Shown here: piece after piece, positions 35,631-47,111 of the stretch
How positions within the stretch are numbered: position 1 is the stretch's first letter
How the letters are laid out: every line of letters starts with the position of its first letter
Source: Eucalyptus grandis
Lineage: Eukaryota > Streptophyta > Magnoliopsida > Myrtales > Myrtaceae
Direction: 5' to 3'
NCBI RefSeq assembly: GCF_016545825.1
Contig: NC_052620.1
Span: 15,624,001-15,688,000, forward strand
DNA length: 64,000 bases
Position numbers and translations under genes: made by a program
The notes under the pieces: model-generated
The model's input: only the letters and a program-made list of their open reading frames with translations
Databases searched by the model: none
What the model was told of the DNA's origin: nothing

Positions 35631-36461
35631 GTTGCTTGTCATCTTTTGTGTGATTAACATGTTAAATTACGTGGATTGAGGAGTGATAGCCAGTAATGGT
35701 GTAAATGGTAGTCGGAGTACTTGCACAAAGGATGGAAAATGCACTTCAGGCAGAGGAATCCAGCAAGTAAAGAATTTTGTTTTGTTTGATTATGCAGTAA
35801 AGTCTATTGTTTCGGTATCATGGGACCTTTATATTGGACATTTTGAGACCTGGTACTGGTTGTTATTGCCGATCTAAAGCAGATTGAATGTGAAATTGAG
35901 GTTAATCTTTTTTTCTGAACAAGAACCATAATTTGTATTCCCCGTACCGCCATTCTCATCTTTTTTCCCAATTTGCTGAAAATATCACAATGATTGACAT
36001 ATCTAGTATTCTATTGGAGCCTTTTGATTTTCTTCTTATTGGGCTTCCTTTTTATGTTTTCAGACTATACAGTTTTGTCTAATGTAAAAACACTTCTGAA
36101 GGTCCAACATAATTCTATTTATAAAAGTTTGTTGAATAGTAAAGAAATGTAAGCTGACAATCTCCATTGCATTGCACCAGTCTCCATTTTTATCATCTTC
36201 CTAAGTCGAAGCCGAAATTCCATCCTATTCTCCTTTAAAATTTTCTGGGCAATTTTTCTCTTACCATCATTATTGTAATCATAGCTAGTTTTTCAAGCAT
36301 TTAGAATTTATAGTATAGTGTTGATGTCTTATAACCTTATCATAGCACTTTGGTTGCAAGGGTGACTTTGACTTGAATAATTTTCAGGATGGTGTCTTGT
36401 CATCTGCATTTATGGTTGGACTTCTTGTTGCATCCCCTGTATTTGCTTCACTAGCAAAGAG
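35631..36461 (+). pseudogene. Spinster-like MFS transporter, 5' exons
   Basis: Exon 35631-35766 encodes LLVIFCVINMLNYVD, a stop, then GVIASNGVNGSRSTCT and SGRGIQ. Exon 36361-36461 encodes GDFDLNNFQDGVLSSAFMVG, then LLVASPVFASLAK. Together these match the first membrane segment, the cysteine-bearing loop and the second segment of plant spinster homologues. The family normally has arginine directly after NYVD; here the codon is TGA, one C-to-T change from CGA. The next family exons do not follow; CENH3 begins on the other strand 240 bp later. The content is complementary to, not overlapping with, the exons at 23.5-25.6 kb. Confidence 0.8.
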
Positions 36462-36699
36462 GTAATGCCCAATTCCAAGATGTACAGCTTGGATACCTAT
36501 GTGCTTTGCCTAATGTTACTAATTCTATATGAAGAACTTGTCATTCACAGAATGGGGAGAGAACATTGTGGGATTTTCAGAGTGACTAAATCACTTCTAG
36601 TTTTAACGGAGCAAGGCTATTAATCCTGAACATGTTCAGCACAGGTCGTGATGGAAAACTTGGTCTTTTGATTGGTGTACTCACTTTGGTCATTTATTA

Positions 36700-37302
36700 T
36701 CAACATGAGGGGCCCCTGCCTTTAAGCCGTTGAGCAATCTGAAATCCTTCTTCACTGTGATGAAAAGAGCAAAATAATATTATGGTGAAGCAAATCATAG
36801 TCCAACACACATAGCATAATTTGAAATTAAATAGGACTTACTAATGGTAACGCGCTTGCATGGATAGCGCAAAGCATTGCGTCTTCGAATAATTCCACTA
36901 GAAAATGCTCTGCTGCCTGCATAAAGAAAGAAACTGCTCAATTTTTTTTTCATAGTGAGTATCAAATGAAACTAGCAGAAGGCGATACCTCCTGAATAGC
37001 ATACAGAGCTTCCTGTGTCCATTGAGTAATAGCATTGCTTATCGTGTTGCTAATTCCTCTTACCTGCAATTACACAAAAAAAATTCAGTCAAGAATACCA
37101 CCTGAAAGAATCAGATGCATGAAGATTTTCTAGTAAGACACATCTAACTCAAAAGCAACTAATTGCATATACTCACAGTCCTAATGAAAGGAGCTCTTGG
37201 TATCACAAAGTTACAAGACTTTTGATATCGTTGAATTTCCCGAAGAGCAACTGCTCCATATCTGGAGCGTCGCTTCCTCCGCAATCTCCTGGGTTGCTGA
37301 TG
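36700..37302 (-). pseudogene. Centromeric histone H3 (CENH3), histone-fold exons
   Basis: CENH3 replaces H3 in centromeric nucleosomes and specifies the kinetochore site. Four exons are visible. 37302-37177: RRKRRSRYGAVALREIQRYQ then KSCNFVIPRAPFIRT. 37063-36989: VRGISNTISNAITQWTQEAL. 36916-36842: AAEHFLVELFEDAMLCAIHA. 36754-36700: MKKDF, then AQRLKGRGPSC in a shifted frame. The longer loop and the non-canonical alphaN/alpha2 residues distinguish it from canonical H3, whose sequence is almost invariant. Two single-base losses disrupt the frame: one after CAIHA (where AKR is usual) and one after MKKDF. The N-terminal tail exon (expected MART...) was not found upstream within 700 bp. All splice dinucleotides are intact. 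It could be a pseudogene or a gene with consensus errors. Confidence 0.85.
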
Positions 37303-38030
37303 CTGCGTTTGTGGCAATAAAGAAAAATGCTGAAGATGCTGAACTTGAAGCAGTAAAGAAAGATGTTGAACTTGAAGCAGTAAAGAAAGATATTGAGCTC
37401 TGTTTTTCGATAATAGTGAAACAAGAGAGAATAATAGAGAGAGTTAGTGTAAGAGAGTTGTAGAGAAGAGCAAGTGAAGAACCAAAAATGCGAGACAAGA
37501 AGATATATCGAAGATTTGAAGATCAATCAAGAAAAGCTTTGTATTCTTCTAATTTCAATGACAATGTAATACAGAACTTGTACATCATCAATGAGCAGAA
37601 ATAATTTCTCATCTTGACTTCTCTCTTTCTATCTTTCTATTGCTTGAACACTACAGAGTAGTACTTAATCTGTTGAGAATGCAAAGCTGCAAAAGCTTAA
37701 AAAGAAGCAAAGCAAGAAGAAACTCGAAACGAAAGGCAATTGGAACAGAGGAAACAGAGGATTGGCGCGAAGAAAAGCTCAACAGAAAGCTCTCTTCTCA
37801 TTCAGCTTCATCTACTTGCTTATGTATTCAGTTTTCATCATTAACAATGGAGATTTTCTTTCTCTATCTCTGTATATCTTCTTAACAATCACCTAAGACC
37901 ATTACATCTACGCATCCTTTCTTATTGAAGAAGTATCTAACTGACAGAACTGATTTCTGTTTTTAACTACTCTTCATGTTTTTCACAGTTCAAAGTAGAA
38001 AAGCAGGGGATCAGAGAGACTTACGGCGTT
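37303..38030. other. Region between CENH3 and the tandem array
   Basis: It includes a short direct repeat (GAAGCAGTAAAGAAAGAT, twice, near 37349-37390). Reading toward CENH3, a potential donor (GCC|GTAAGT, near 38020) sits at the edge of the array. No CENH3 tail exon is seen. Confidence 0.35.
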
Positions 38031-40445
38031 TGGACCGAGCAACGTCGGCGGCGGCAAGGGGGCGGATCGGAGGGAGAGGTGCGGCGTTTGCATTGGAAGA
38101 GAGACTAATCAAAAAGCGAAGAGAAGAACTAGTTGACTAGGTAAATGGAGACAGAGAGAACCGAGAGACGAGGCACGCCGGCGGCCGCAAGGGGGGGGCG
38201 GATCGGAGGGAGAGGTGCTGCGTTTGCGTTGGAATAGAGACCGATCAAAAATCGAAGCGAAGAACTAGTTGACTTAGTAAATGGAGAGAGAGAGAGAACC
38301 GAGAGGCCGGGCAACGTCGACGGCGGCAAGGGGGCGGATCGGAGGGACAAAGTGCTGCGTTTGCGTTGGAAGAGAGACCGATTAAAAGCGAAGCGAAGAA
38401 CTTGTTGACTAAGTAAATGGAGAGAGAGAGAGAGAACTGAGAGGTTGGGGCAACGCCGGCGGTGGCAAGGGGGGCAGGATCGGAGGGAGAGGTGTGGCGT
38501 CCGCATTGGAAGAGAGACCGATCAAAAAGCAAAGCGAAGAACTAGTTGACTAAGTAAATGGAGAGAGAGAGAGACACGAGAGGCTGGGGCAACGCCGGCG
38601 GCGACAAGGGGGCGGATCGGAGGGAGTGGTGCGGCGTTTGCGTTGGAAGAGAGACCGATTAAAAAGCGAAGCGAAGAAATAGTTGACTTAGTAAATGGAG
38701 AGAGAGAGAGAACCGATAGGGTGGGGCAACGCCGAGGGCAGCAAGGGGGGGTCGATTGGAGGGAGAGGTGCGGTGTGTGCGTTGGAAGAGAGACCGATCA
38801 AAAAGCGAAGCGAATAACTAGTTGACTAAGTAAATGGAGAGAGAGAACCGAGAGGTCAGGGCCACGCCGGAGGCGGCAAGGGGGCAGATCGGGGAGAGGT
38901 GCGGCGTCCGCATTGGAAGAGAGACCGATCAAAAACGATGAGAAGAACTAGTTGACTAGGTAAATGGAGAGAGAGAGAACCGAGAGGCTACCGCAATGTT
39001 GGCGGCAAGGGGGCGGATCGGAGGGAGAGGTGCTGCGTTTGCGTTGGAAGAGAGATCGATCAAAAATCGAAGCGAAAACTAGTTGACTTAGTAAATGGAG
39101 AGAGAGAGAGAACAGAGGGGTCAGCAACGCCGGCGGCGGCAAGGGGGCGGATCGGAGGGAGAGGTGCGGCGTGCGTCGCATTGGAAGAGAGACCGATCAA
39201 AAAGCGAAGAGAATAACTATTTGACTAAGTAAATGGGGAGAGAGAGAACCGAGAGGCTGAGGCAACGCCGGCGGTGGCAAGGGGGCGGATCGGAGGGAGA
39301 GGTGCGGTGTTTGCATTGGAAGAGAGACCGATCAAAAAGCGAATCGAAGAAATAATTGACTTAGTAAATGGAGAGAAAGAGAACCGAGAGGTCAGGGGCA
39401 ACGCCGAGGGTGGCAAGGAGGGCGGATCGGAGGGAGAGATGCGGCGTTTGCGTTGGAAGAGAGACCGATCAAAAGCGAAGCGCGGAAAACTGGTGACTAA
39501 GAAAATGGAGAGAGAGAACCGACAGGCTAGGGCAACGCCGGCGGTGGTAAGGGGGGCAGATCGAACGGAGAGGTGCGGTGTCTACATTGGAAGGGAGACC
39601 GATCAAAAAGCGAAGCGAGAAACTAGTTGATTAAGTAAATGGAGAGAGAGAGAACCGAGAGGCCGAGGCAACACCGGCGGCGGCAAGGTGGGCGAATAGG
39701 AGGGAGAGGTGCAGCGTTTGCATTGGAAGAGAGACCGATCAAAAGCGAAGAGAAGAACTAGTTGACTAAGTAAATGGGGAGAGAGAGAACCGAGAGGCCG
39801 AGGTAACGCGGCGACGGCAAGGGGGGCGGATCAAAGGGAGAGGTGCGGTGTTTGCGTTGGAAGAGAGACCGATCAAAAGCGAATCGAAGAAATAATTGAC
39901 TTAATAAATGGAGAGTGAGAGAACGGAGAGGCCGGGGCAACGCCGAGGGTGGCAAGGGGGGCAGATCGGAGGGAGAGATGCGGCGTTGCGTTGGAAGAGA
40001 GACCGATCAAAAAGCGAAGCGAAGAACTAGTTGACTAAGTAAATGGAGAGAGAGAGAGAACCGAGAGGCTGGGGCAACATCGGCGGCGAAGGGGGCGGAT
40101 CGGAGGGAGAGGTGCGGCGTCCGCATTGGAAGAGAGACCGATAAAAAAGCGAAGAAAGGAACTAGTTGACTAAGTAAATGGAGAGAGAGAGAGAACCGAG
40201 AGGTTGGGGCAACGTCGGAGGCGGCAAGGGGGGCGGATAGGAGGGAGAGGTGCGGCGTCCGCATTGGAAGAGAGACCGATCAAAAAGTGAAGAGAAGAAC
40301 TAGTTGACTAGGTAAATGGAGAGAGAGAAACCGAGAGGTTGAGGCAACGCTGGCGGCGACAAGGGGGCAGATCGGAGGGAGAGGTGCTGCGTTTGCGTTG
40401 AATAGAGACCGATTAAAAATCGAAGCGAAGAATTAGTTGACTTAG

Positions 40446-40491
<46 letters not shown>

Positions 40492-43400
40492 AGAGGTTGG
40501 GGCAACGCCGACGGCGGCAAGGGAGGGCGGATCGGAGGGAGAGGTGCGGCGTTTGCGTTGGAATAGAGATCGATCAAAAAACGAAGCGAAGAACTAGTTG
40601 ACTAAGGAAATGGAGAGAGAGAGAACCGAGAGGTCAGGGCAACACCGGCGGCGGCAAGGGGGGCAGGATTAGAGGGAGAGCTGCGCCGCTTGCATTGGAA
40701 GAGAGACTGATCAAAAAGCGAAACGAAAAACTGGTTGACCAAGTAAATGGAGAGAGAGACACCCGAGAGGCCGAGGAAACGCCGGCGGTGGCAAGAGGGC
40801 GGATTGGGGGAGAGGTGCGGCGTCTGCATTGGAAGAGAGACCGACCAAAAAGCGGCTTAACAACTAGTTGACTAAGTAAATATAGAGAGAAACCAAGAGG
40901 TCGGGCACGCCGGCGGCGGCAAGGGGGCGGATCGGGAGGGAGAGGTGCGGCGTCCGCATTGGAAGAGAGACCGATCAAAAGCGAAGCGAGGAACTAGTTA
41001 ATTAAGTAAAAGGAGAAAGAGAGAGAACCGAGAGGCTAGGGCAACGATGCCGGTGGCAAGGGTAGGCGAATCGAAGGGAGAGGTGCGGCGTCTGCATTGG
41101 AAGAGAGACCGATCAAAAAGCGAAGAGAAGAACTAGTTGACTAAGTAATTGGAGAGAGAGAATCGAGATGCCGAGGTAACGCCGGTGGTGGCAAAGGGGC
41201 GGATCGGAGGTAGAGGTGCGGCGTCTGCATTGGAAGAAAGATCGATCAAAAAGCGAAGCGAAGAACGAGTTGACTAAGTAAATGGAGAGAGAGAGAACCG
41301 AGAGGCTGGGGCAACACCGGTGGCGGCAAGGGGGGCGGATCGGAGGGAGAGTTGCGGCGTCCGCATTGGAAGAGAAATCGATCAAAAGCGAAGCGAAGAA
41401 CTAGTTGACTAAGTAAATGGAGAGAGAGAGAACCGAGAGGCTGGGGCAACGCCGATGGCGGCAAGGGGGCGGATCGGAGGGAGAGCTGCGGTGTCCGCAT
41501 TGGAAGAAAGACCGACCAAAAAGCGAAGCGAAGAACTAGTTGACTAAGTAAATTGATAGAGAGAGAATCGAGAGGCTGGGGCAATGCCGGCGGCGGCAAG
41601 GGGGGCGGATCGGAGGGAGAGGTGTGGTGTCCGCATTGGAAGAGAGACCGATCAAAAAGCGAACTGAGGAACTAGTTGATTAAGTAAATGGAGAAAGAGA
41701 GAACCGAGAGGCTGGGGCAACGATACCGGCGGCAAGGGTGGGCGGATCGAAGGGAGAGGTGCGGCGTCTGCATTGGAAGAGAGACCGATCAAAAAGCGAA
41801 GAGAAGAACTAGTTGACTAAGTAATTGGAGAGAGAGAGAACCGAGAGGCTGAGGCAACGCTGGCGGTGGCAAAGGGGGGCGGATCAGAGGTAGAGGTGCG
41901 GCGTCTGCATTGGAAGAGAGATCGATCAAAAAGCGAAGCGAAGAACTAGTTGACTAAGTAAATGGAGAGAGAGAGAACCGAGAGGCTAGGGCAACGCCGG
42001 CGGCAGCAAGGGCGGCGGATCGGAGGGAGAGGTTCGGCGTTCGCATTGGAAGAGACCGATCAAAAAGCGAAGCGATGAACTAGTTGATTAAGTAAATGAA
42101 GAAAGAGAGAGAACCGAGAGGCTAGGGCAATGACGGGGTGGCGGCAAGGGTGGGGCGGATCGAAGGGAGAGGTGCGGCGTCTGCATTGGAAGAGAGACCG
42201 ATCAAAAAGCGAAGAGAAGAACTAGTTGACTAAGTAATTGGAGAGAGAGAGAACCGAGAGGCTGAGGCAACGCTGGCGGTGGCAAAGGGGGCGGATCGAG
42301 GGTAGAGGTGCGGCGTCCGCATTGGAAGAGAGATTGATCAAAAAGCGAAGCGAAGAACTAGTTGACTAAGTAAATGGAGAGAGAGAGAACCGAGAGGTCA
42401 GGGGCAACGCCCGGCGGCGGCAAGGGGGGCGGATCGGAGGGAGAGGTTCGGCGTTCGCATTGGAAGAGAGACCGATCAAAAAGCGAAGCGATGAACTAGT
42501 TGATTAAGTAAATGGAGAAAGAGAGAGAACCGAGAGGCTAGGTCAATGACGGCGGCGGCAAGGGTGGGCAGATCGAAGGGAGAGGTGCGGCGTTTGCATT
42601 GGAAGAGAGACCGATCAAAAAGCGAAGAGAAGAACTAGTTGACTAAGTAATTGGAGAGAGAGAACCGAGAGGCTGAGGCAACGCCGGCGGTGGCAAGGGG
42701 GGCGGATCGGAGGGAGACGTGCAGTGTCTGCATTGGAAGAGAGACTAATCAAAAAGCGAAGCGAAGAACTAGTTGACTAAGTAAATGGAGAGAGAGAGAA
42801 CCGAGAGGCTGAGGCAACGCCGGGCGGCAAGGGGGGTGGATCGAAGCGAGTGGTGCGGCGTTTGCGTTGGAAGAGAGACCGATCAAAAAGCGAAGCGAAG
42901 AAATAGTTGACTTAGTAAATGGAGAGAGAGAGAGAACCGAGAGGCTGGGGCAACGACGACGGCGGCAAGGGGGGCAGATCGGAGGGAGAGGTGCGGCGTT
43001 TGCGTTGTAAGAGAGACCGATCAAAAAGCGAAGCGAAGAACTAGTTGACTAAGTAAATGGAGAGATAGAGAAGCGAGAGGCTGGGGCAACGCCGGCGGTG
43101 GCAAGGGGGGGTGGATCGGAGGGAGAGGTGCGGCGTGCATTAGAAAAGAGACCGATCAAAAAGCGAAGCGAAGAACTAGTTGACTTAGAAAATGGAGAGA
43201 GAGAGAACCGAGAGGTTGGGGCAACGCCGGCGGTGGCAAGGGGGGCATATCGGAGGGAGAGGTGCGGCGTTTGCATTGGAAAAGAGACCGATTAAAAAGC
43301 GAAGTGCAGAACTAGTTGACTTAGAAAATGGAGAGAGAGAGAACCGTGAGGCTGGGGCAACGCCGGCGGCGGCAAGGGGGGGCGGATCGGAGGGAGAGGT

Positions 43401-44690
43401 GCGGCGTTTGCATTGGAAGAGAGACCGATTAAAAGCGAAGTACGTAACTAGTTGGCTAAGTAAATGGAGAGAGAGAGAGAACCGAGAGGCTGGGGCAACT
43501 CCGGCGGCCGCAAGGGGGCGGATTGAGGGAGAGGTGCAGCGTCCGCATTGGAAGAGAGACCGATCAAAAGCGAAGCGAAGAACTAGTAGACTAAGTAAAT
43601 GGAGAGAGAGAGAACCGAGAGGTCGGGGGAATGCCCCGGCGGCAAGGGGGGCGGATTGAGGTGAGGTGCAGCGTGCATTGGGAACAGAGACCGATCAAAA
43701 AGTGAAGAGTAGAATTTGTTGACCGAGTAAATGGAGAGAGAGAACCGAGAGGTCGGGCAACGCCCGGCGGCTGCAAGCGGGGCGGATCGGAGGGAGAGGT
43801 GCGGCGTCTACATTGGAAGAGAATCTGATCAAAAAGCGAAGCGAATAACTAGTTGACTAAGTAAATGGAGAGAGAGAGAACCGAGAGGCTGGGGCAACGC
43901 CGGCAGCGGCAAGGGGGGGCGGAACGGAGGGAGAGGTGCGGCGTCTGCATTGGAAGAGAGACCGATCAAAAAGCGAAGAGAAGAACTAGTTGACTAAGTA
44001 AATGGAGAGAGAGAGAACCGAGAGGCTGTGGCAACGCCGGCGGCGGCAAGGGGGGGCGGATCGGAGGGAGAGGTGTGGCGTGTGCGTTGGAAGAGAGATC
44101 GATCAAAAAGCGAAGCGAAGAAATAGTTGACTTAGTAAATGGAGAGAGAGAGAGAGAGAACCGAGAGGCTGGGGCAACGCCGACGGTGGCAAGGTGGGGC
44201 GGATCGGAGGAGAGGTGCGGCGTGTTCATTGGAAGAGAGACTGATGAAAAAGCGAAGCGAAGAACTAGTTGACTAAGTAAATGGTGAGAGAGAGAACCGA
44301 GAGGCTCAGGGCAACGCCGGCGGTGGCAAGGGGGTGGATCGGAGGGAGAGGTGGGGCGTCCGCATTGAAAGAGAGGCCAATCAAAAAGCGAAGCGAAGAA
44401 TTAGTTGACTAAGTAAATGGAGAGAGAGAGAGAGAACCGAGAGGCTGGGGCAACGCCGCGACGGCAAGGGGGCGGATCGGAGGGAGAGGTGCGGCGTCCG
44501 CATTGAAAGAGAGACCGATCAAAAAGCGAAAGCGAAGAACTATTTGACTAAGTAAATTGAGAGAGAAAGAACTGAGAGGCTGGGGCTAGGCAGGGGGGAT
44601 CAGAGGGATAGGTGCGGTGTCTGCATGGAAGAGAGAGACTGATCAAAAAGCGACGTGAAGAACAGTAAGTAAATGTCGATCGAGAGAGAG
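38030..44690. repeat. 136-bp tandem array, about 49 copies
   Basis: I counted about 49 occurrences of the junction GACTAAGTAAATGGAGAGAG or variants, from 38139 to 44671, giving a mean spacing of 136 bp. Each unit holds a (GA)n run, ACCGAGAGGCTGGGGCAACG, CCGGCGGCGGCAAGGGGGCG, GGATCGGAGGGAGAGGTGCG, TTGGAAGAGAGACCGATCAA and GCGAAGCGAAGAACTAGTTG. Copies differ by point changes and small indels. The plus strand is strongly purine-rich. One unit (about 40450-40490) has an expanded (GA)n run. Open frames up to 155 codons on both strands are by-products of the period. Confidence 0.97.
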
Positions 44691-44950
44691 AGAGAGAACC
44701 GATCGATATTAGCGTGACCGCGAACAGCTCGTCGCCTGAGGTTCACCATCAGAGGAGTTGAATTGGAGGTCGAGACAGGGAGAAAATGAGGAGAGAGGAG
44801 CGGGAGTTGAGTGGGAGTAGCGAGCTCGAGATGAGGAGAAAATGAAGAGCTCCGAATTTCCCAAGACGTTGGGATTCGATTGCGCGCTCTCTCTCTTTCT
44901 ATTTCCCAACCGCCCGGAGGGAATCTCACGCTTTTGCATGGTTTATCACA
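44691..44950 (-). repeat. Third copy of the long-inverted-repeat sequence
   Basis: Read on the minus strand, it shares with the right arm of the inverted repeat (about 18480 down to 18220) the ordered blocks TTGGGAAA, GGAAATTC, CATTTTCTCC, CACTCAACTCCCGC, CGGTTCTCTCTC, a CGA...ACATxTACT block and GTCGCTTTT. It runs directly into the tandem array. Its frame MVNLRRRAVRGHANIDRF is open into the first units. Confidence 0.75.
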
Positions 44951-46400
44951 AAATAAAAATTCTACGTTAGCCACCAATTTTTCAATGCATTTTTAGACTC
45001 ATAAGCAAACGCCGACACACAAACACACGCACACCCTCTCTTTTTACAAATAATTTCATTTAAAATCACAATCTATTTACTTTCCTCTAATAAGAAAAAA
45101 GGAGGAACTGAACAAAATTTTCTTCATCTCCCTCTTTAGCCTTGCATTTGCTTCTTCTCGACTTTGCTCTCTCTTGAGATTGAAAGACGAAAGCTTCAGA
45201 CCTTGTGAGTATGGACAGCAATGACAGAGCATGTTCGGGACCAATTCAATCCTAATTCTTCAGTTTATGAAAAAGAAATGTATTCAAAGATGTTGTTTGA
45301 CATGATTGGCGCACTACACAACTCAAATCATGTGTTAGTGCCAAAACTTTGCTATCATCAATTTAGTACCAAAACTTGATGGAGGATCACTATAGTGCCA
45401 TTTTTTTTTCCTTAAAATCTGACTATCTAATTGTCTCGGCAAGCTTTTCTTTTATAAAAATGCCAAGCTGGATTTTCTAAAAGCACGGGCAGCTAGAGCC
45501 GCTTATGTAATTGCTTTTGAAAAGTTGCTGTATTAATAACCAAAAAAATAAATAAATGAAATTTTGAAATATTTTGGCACCTAAAAAGTACCGTACAATA
45601 GTTAGGCACTGATATAGTCTTATCCCAAAAATGATTTTTAGGCAAAAATTTAGATGTCAATAAACAAGATATTTACACAAAAAAAAAAGAGAGAATTTAT
45701 ATGAGAGATGGGAGTAGACTTCGTGAGAAAGATCCTAACGAGCATCATCTAATTACGCTCTTTGATTAAGCTCCTGAAATCCTAATCACGTTGGAAAATT
45801 CTTAAATGAAAAACTAGTTGTCTACATAGCAATAGCATGGTACTTTCCACTTACGAAATTTTCAAAATAGAAGGGAAAAAGCAGTGAAATGAACCAAAGG
45901 TCCAAAGTAACATAAAATCGACTATTGTATGTTATAGTCCAAAAATATAATTTTTATTTATTTATTCCCACGTATATGTTATAAATAGATTTCTATGAGC
46001 AATTATTACACGGTATACGTGAATTCGATGTGCGTGTGTCGTTACGTCATGTGGGTCCCACGTCATGGGTCATATACTTTTGAGCAATGTTTTTAGTCAC
46101 AAAAATTAGTATCTCGCACCGCGTGAATATCTGGGTAGCTCGTTTCAAAATAGGAGGAGAAAGGCGAAGATCGCCGTTTCAGAACGGCCGTCTCCAAAAA
46201 CTCTCTCCTTTCCAACGTGGACGACGACACAACAGCGAACCTTTGCGGTCGGCGCACGTAAGCTTACTTTGCCATTTCAATTGGACGAAGCCTTATAAGG
46301 CAAGATACCGCGTTCGTCAACCGCCATGGCTAGTCGGTTTCTTCCTCTCTCTAGAAGAAGAAAATTCTTGGGTGCTCCCTCAACCGCACGTCTCACGTCC
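44951..46400. other. Non-coding; upstream region of the CYSTM gene
   Basis: A MITE-like patch with 'AGTGCCAAAACTT/AGTTAGGCACT' inverted motifs occurs at about 45335-45635. Near 46036-46050 the sequence GTTACGTCATGTGGG contains an ACGT core of the bZIP-binding type. Confidence 0.4.
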
Positions 46401-46413
46401 CGGTCTCTCTCTC

Positions 46414-46420
46414 TATATAA
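46414..46420 (+). promoter_or_regulatory. TATA box of the CYSTM gene
   Basis: TATATAA within a CT-rich context, about 80 bases before the ATG at 46501. This spacing suits a short 5' leader ending in a GA-rich run just before the start codon. Confidence 0.7.
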
Positions 46421-46500
46421 ATCCACCTCTCCTCCCTCGCCTCTCTCACCTTCGTCTTCTCCCGCTCCGAAACGCTTGCAAGAGAAGAGAAGAGAGAGAG

Positions 46501-47111
46501 ATGAGCACTTACTACAACCAGAATCATCCGCCGGTCGGCGCCCCTCCCCCAAAGGTAACCTTGTTCTCTTGGATTCGCCATGCTTTTCTGCTATTTCTCA
46601 AGTTCATCATCTGCAGTCTCCTGGGAATGTGTAGTATGTTCGTTTCTGATTTTTGCGGGTCTTTCTTGGTATCGTAAAACAAAACATCTTACTTGCAGGG
46701 TACCCGAAAGTCGAAGGCTATCCTCCTCCAGGGTATCCGGTGCAGGGTTACGCGCCACAGGGGTATCCTCCACAGGGATATCCTCCGCAGCAAGGATATG
46801 GCCAGCCGGCCCAGCCCTACTACGAGGAGCAGCGCCGCCGGAAGGACACCGGCTTTCTTGAAGGATGGTAATGCACGCGACTAAATTTGCTTGTCAAAAA
46901 GTATAATATAATCAAATCAAGTGTGAATCTTCTAGTTTCTTGTTCAAATCTACTTTGTATTTGAGCCAGTCGGTTTCCAGCAGCTTGTTGTTATGGGCGT
47001 GCATATTTTCCTTGCTCGGCTCCTGAACTCATGAACGCGCGTGTTCCATCTCGGCTTTTTTGCAGCTTAGCGGCACTTTGCTGTTGCTGTCTGCTGGATG
47101 CGGTTTTCTGA
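46501..47111 (+). CDS. CYSTM family protein (WIH-like), frame break at junction 1
   Basis: CYSTM proteins are short, tail-anchored membrane proteins with a Pro/Gly/Tyr/Gln-rich N-terminus and a Cys-rich C-terminal membrane module, linked to stress and plasma-membrane functions. Exon 1 (46501-46554) is MSTYYNQNHPPVGAPPPK. Exon 2 (46697-46867) carries the repeats GYPKVEGYPPPGYPVQGY and on to DTGFLEG. Exon 3 (47066-47111) completes GCLAALCCCCLLDAVF. GTAACC, GTAATG and two AG acceptors are present, and exon 2 joins exon 3 perfectly. Exon 1 ends in phase 0, while exon 2 needs one more base (AAAG|GG would give K-G-Y-P). A base is probably missing in the C5A3 run at the end of exon 1. The very well preserved C-terminus suggests a living gene with a consensus error. 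The usual last residues are DACF; here DAVF. Confidence 0.85.

Noticed and set aside
38129..44229. Many open frames of 60-155 codons on both strands
   Set aside because: They are translations of the 136-bp tandem unit in different frames (Leu/Ser/Pro-rich or Glu/Arg-rich). They shift frame from unit to unit and have no independent start or domain.
38030..44690. Regularly spaced repeats, CRISPR-like at first sight
   Set aside because: The 'spacers' are homologous between copies, the unit is 136 bp, there are no cas genes, and the genome is a plant's. It is a satellite-type array.
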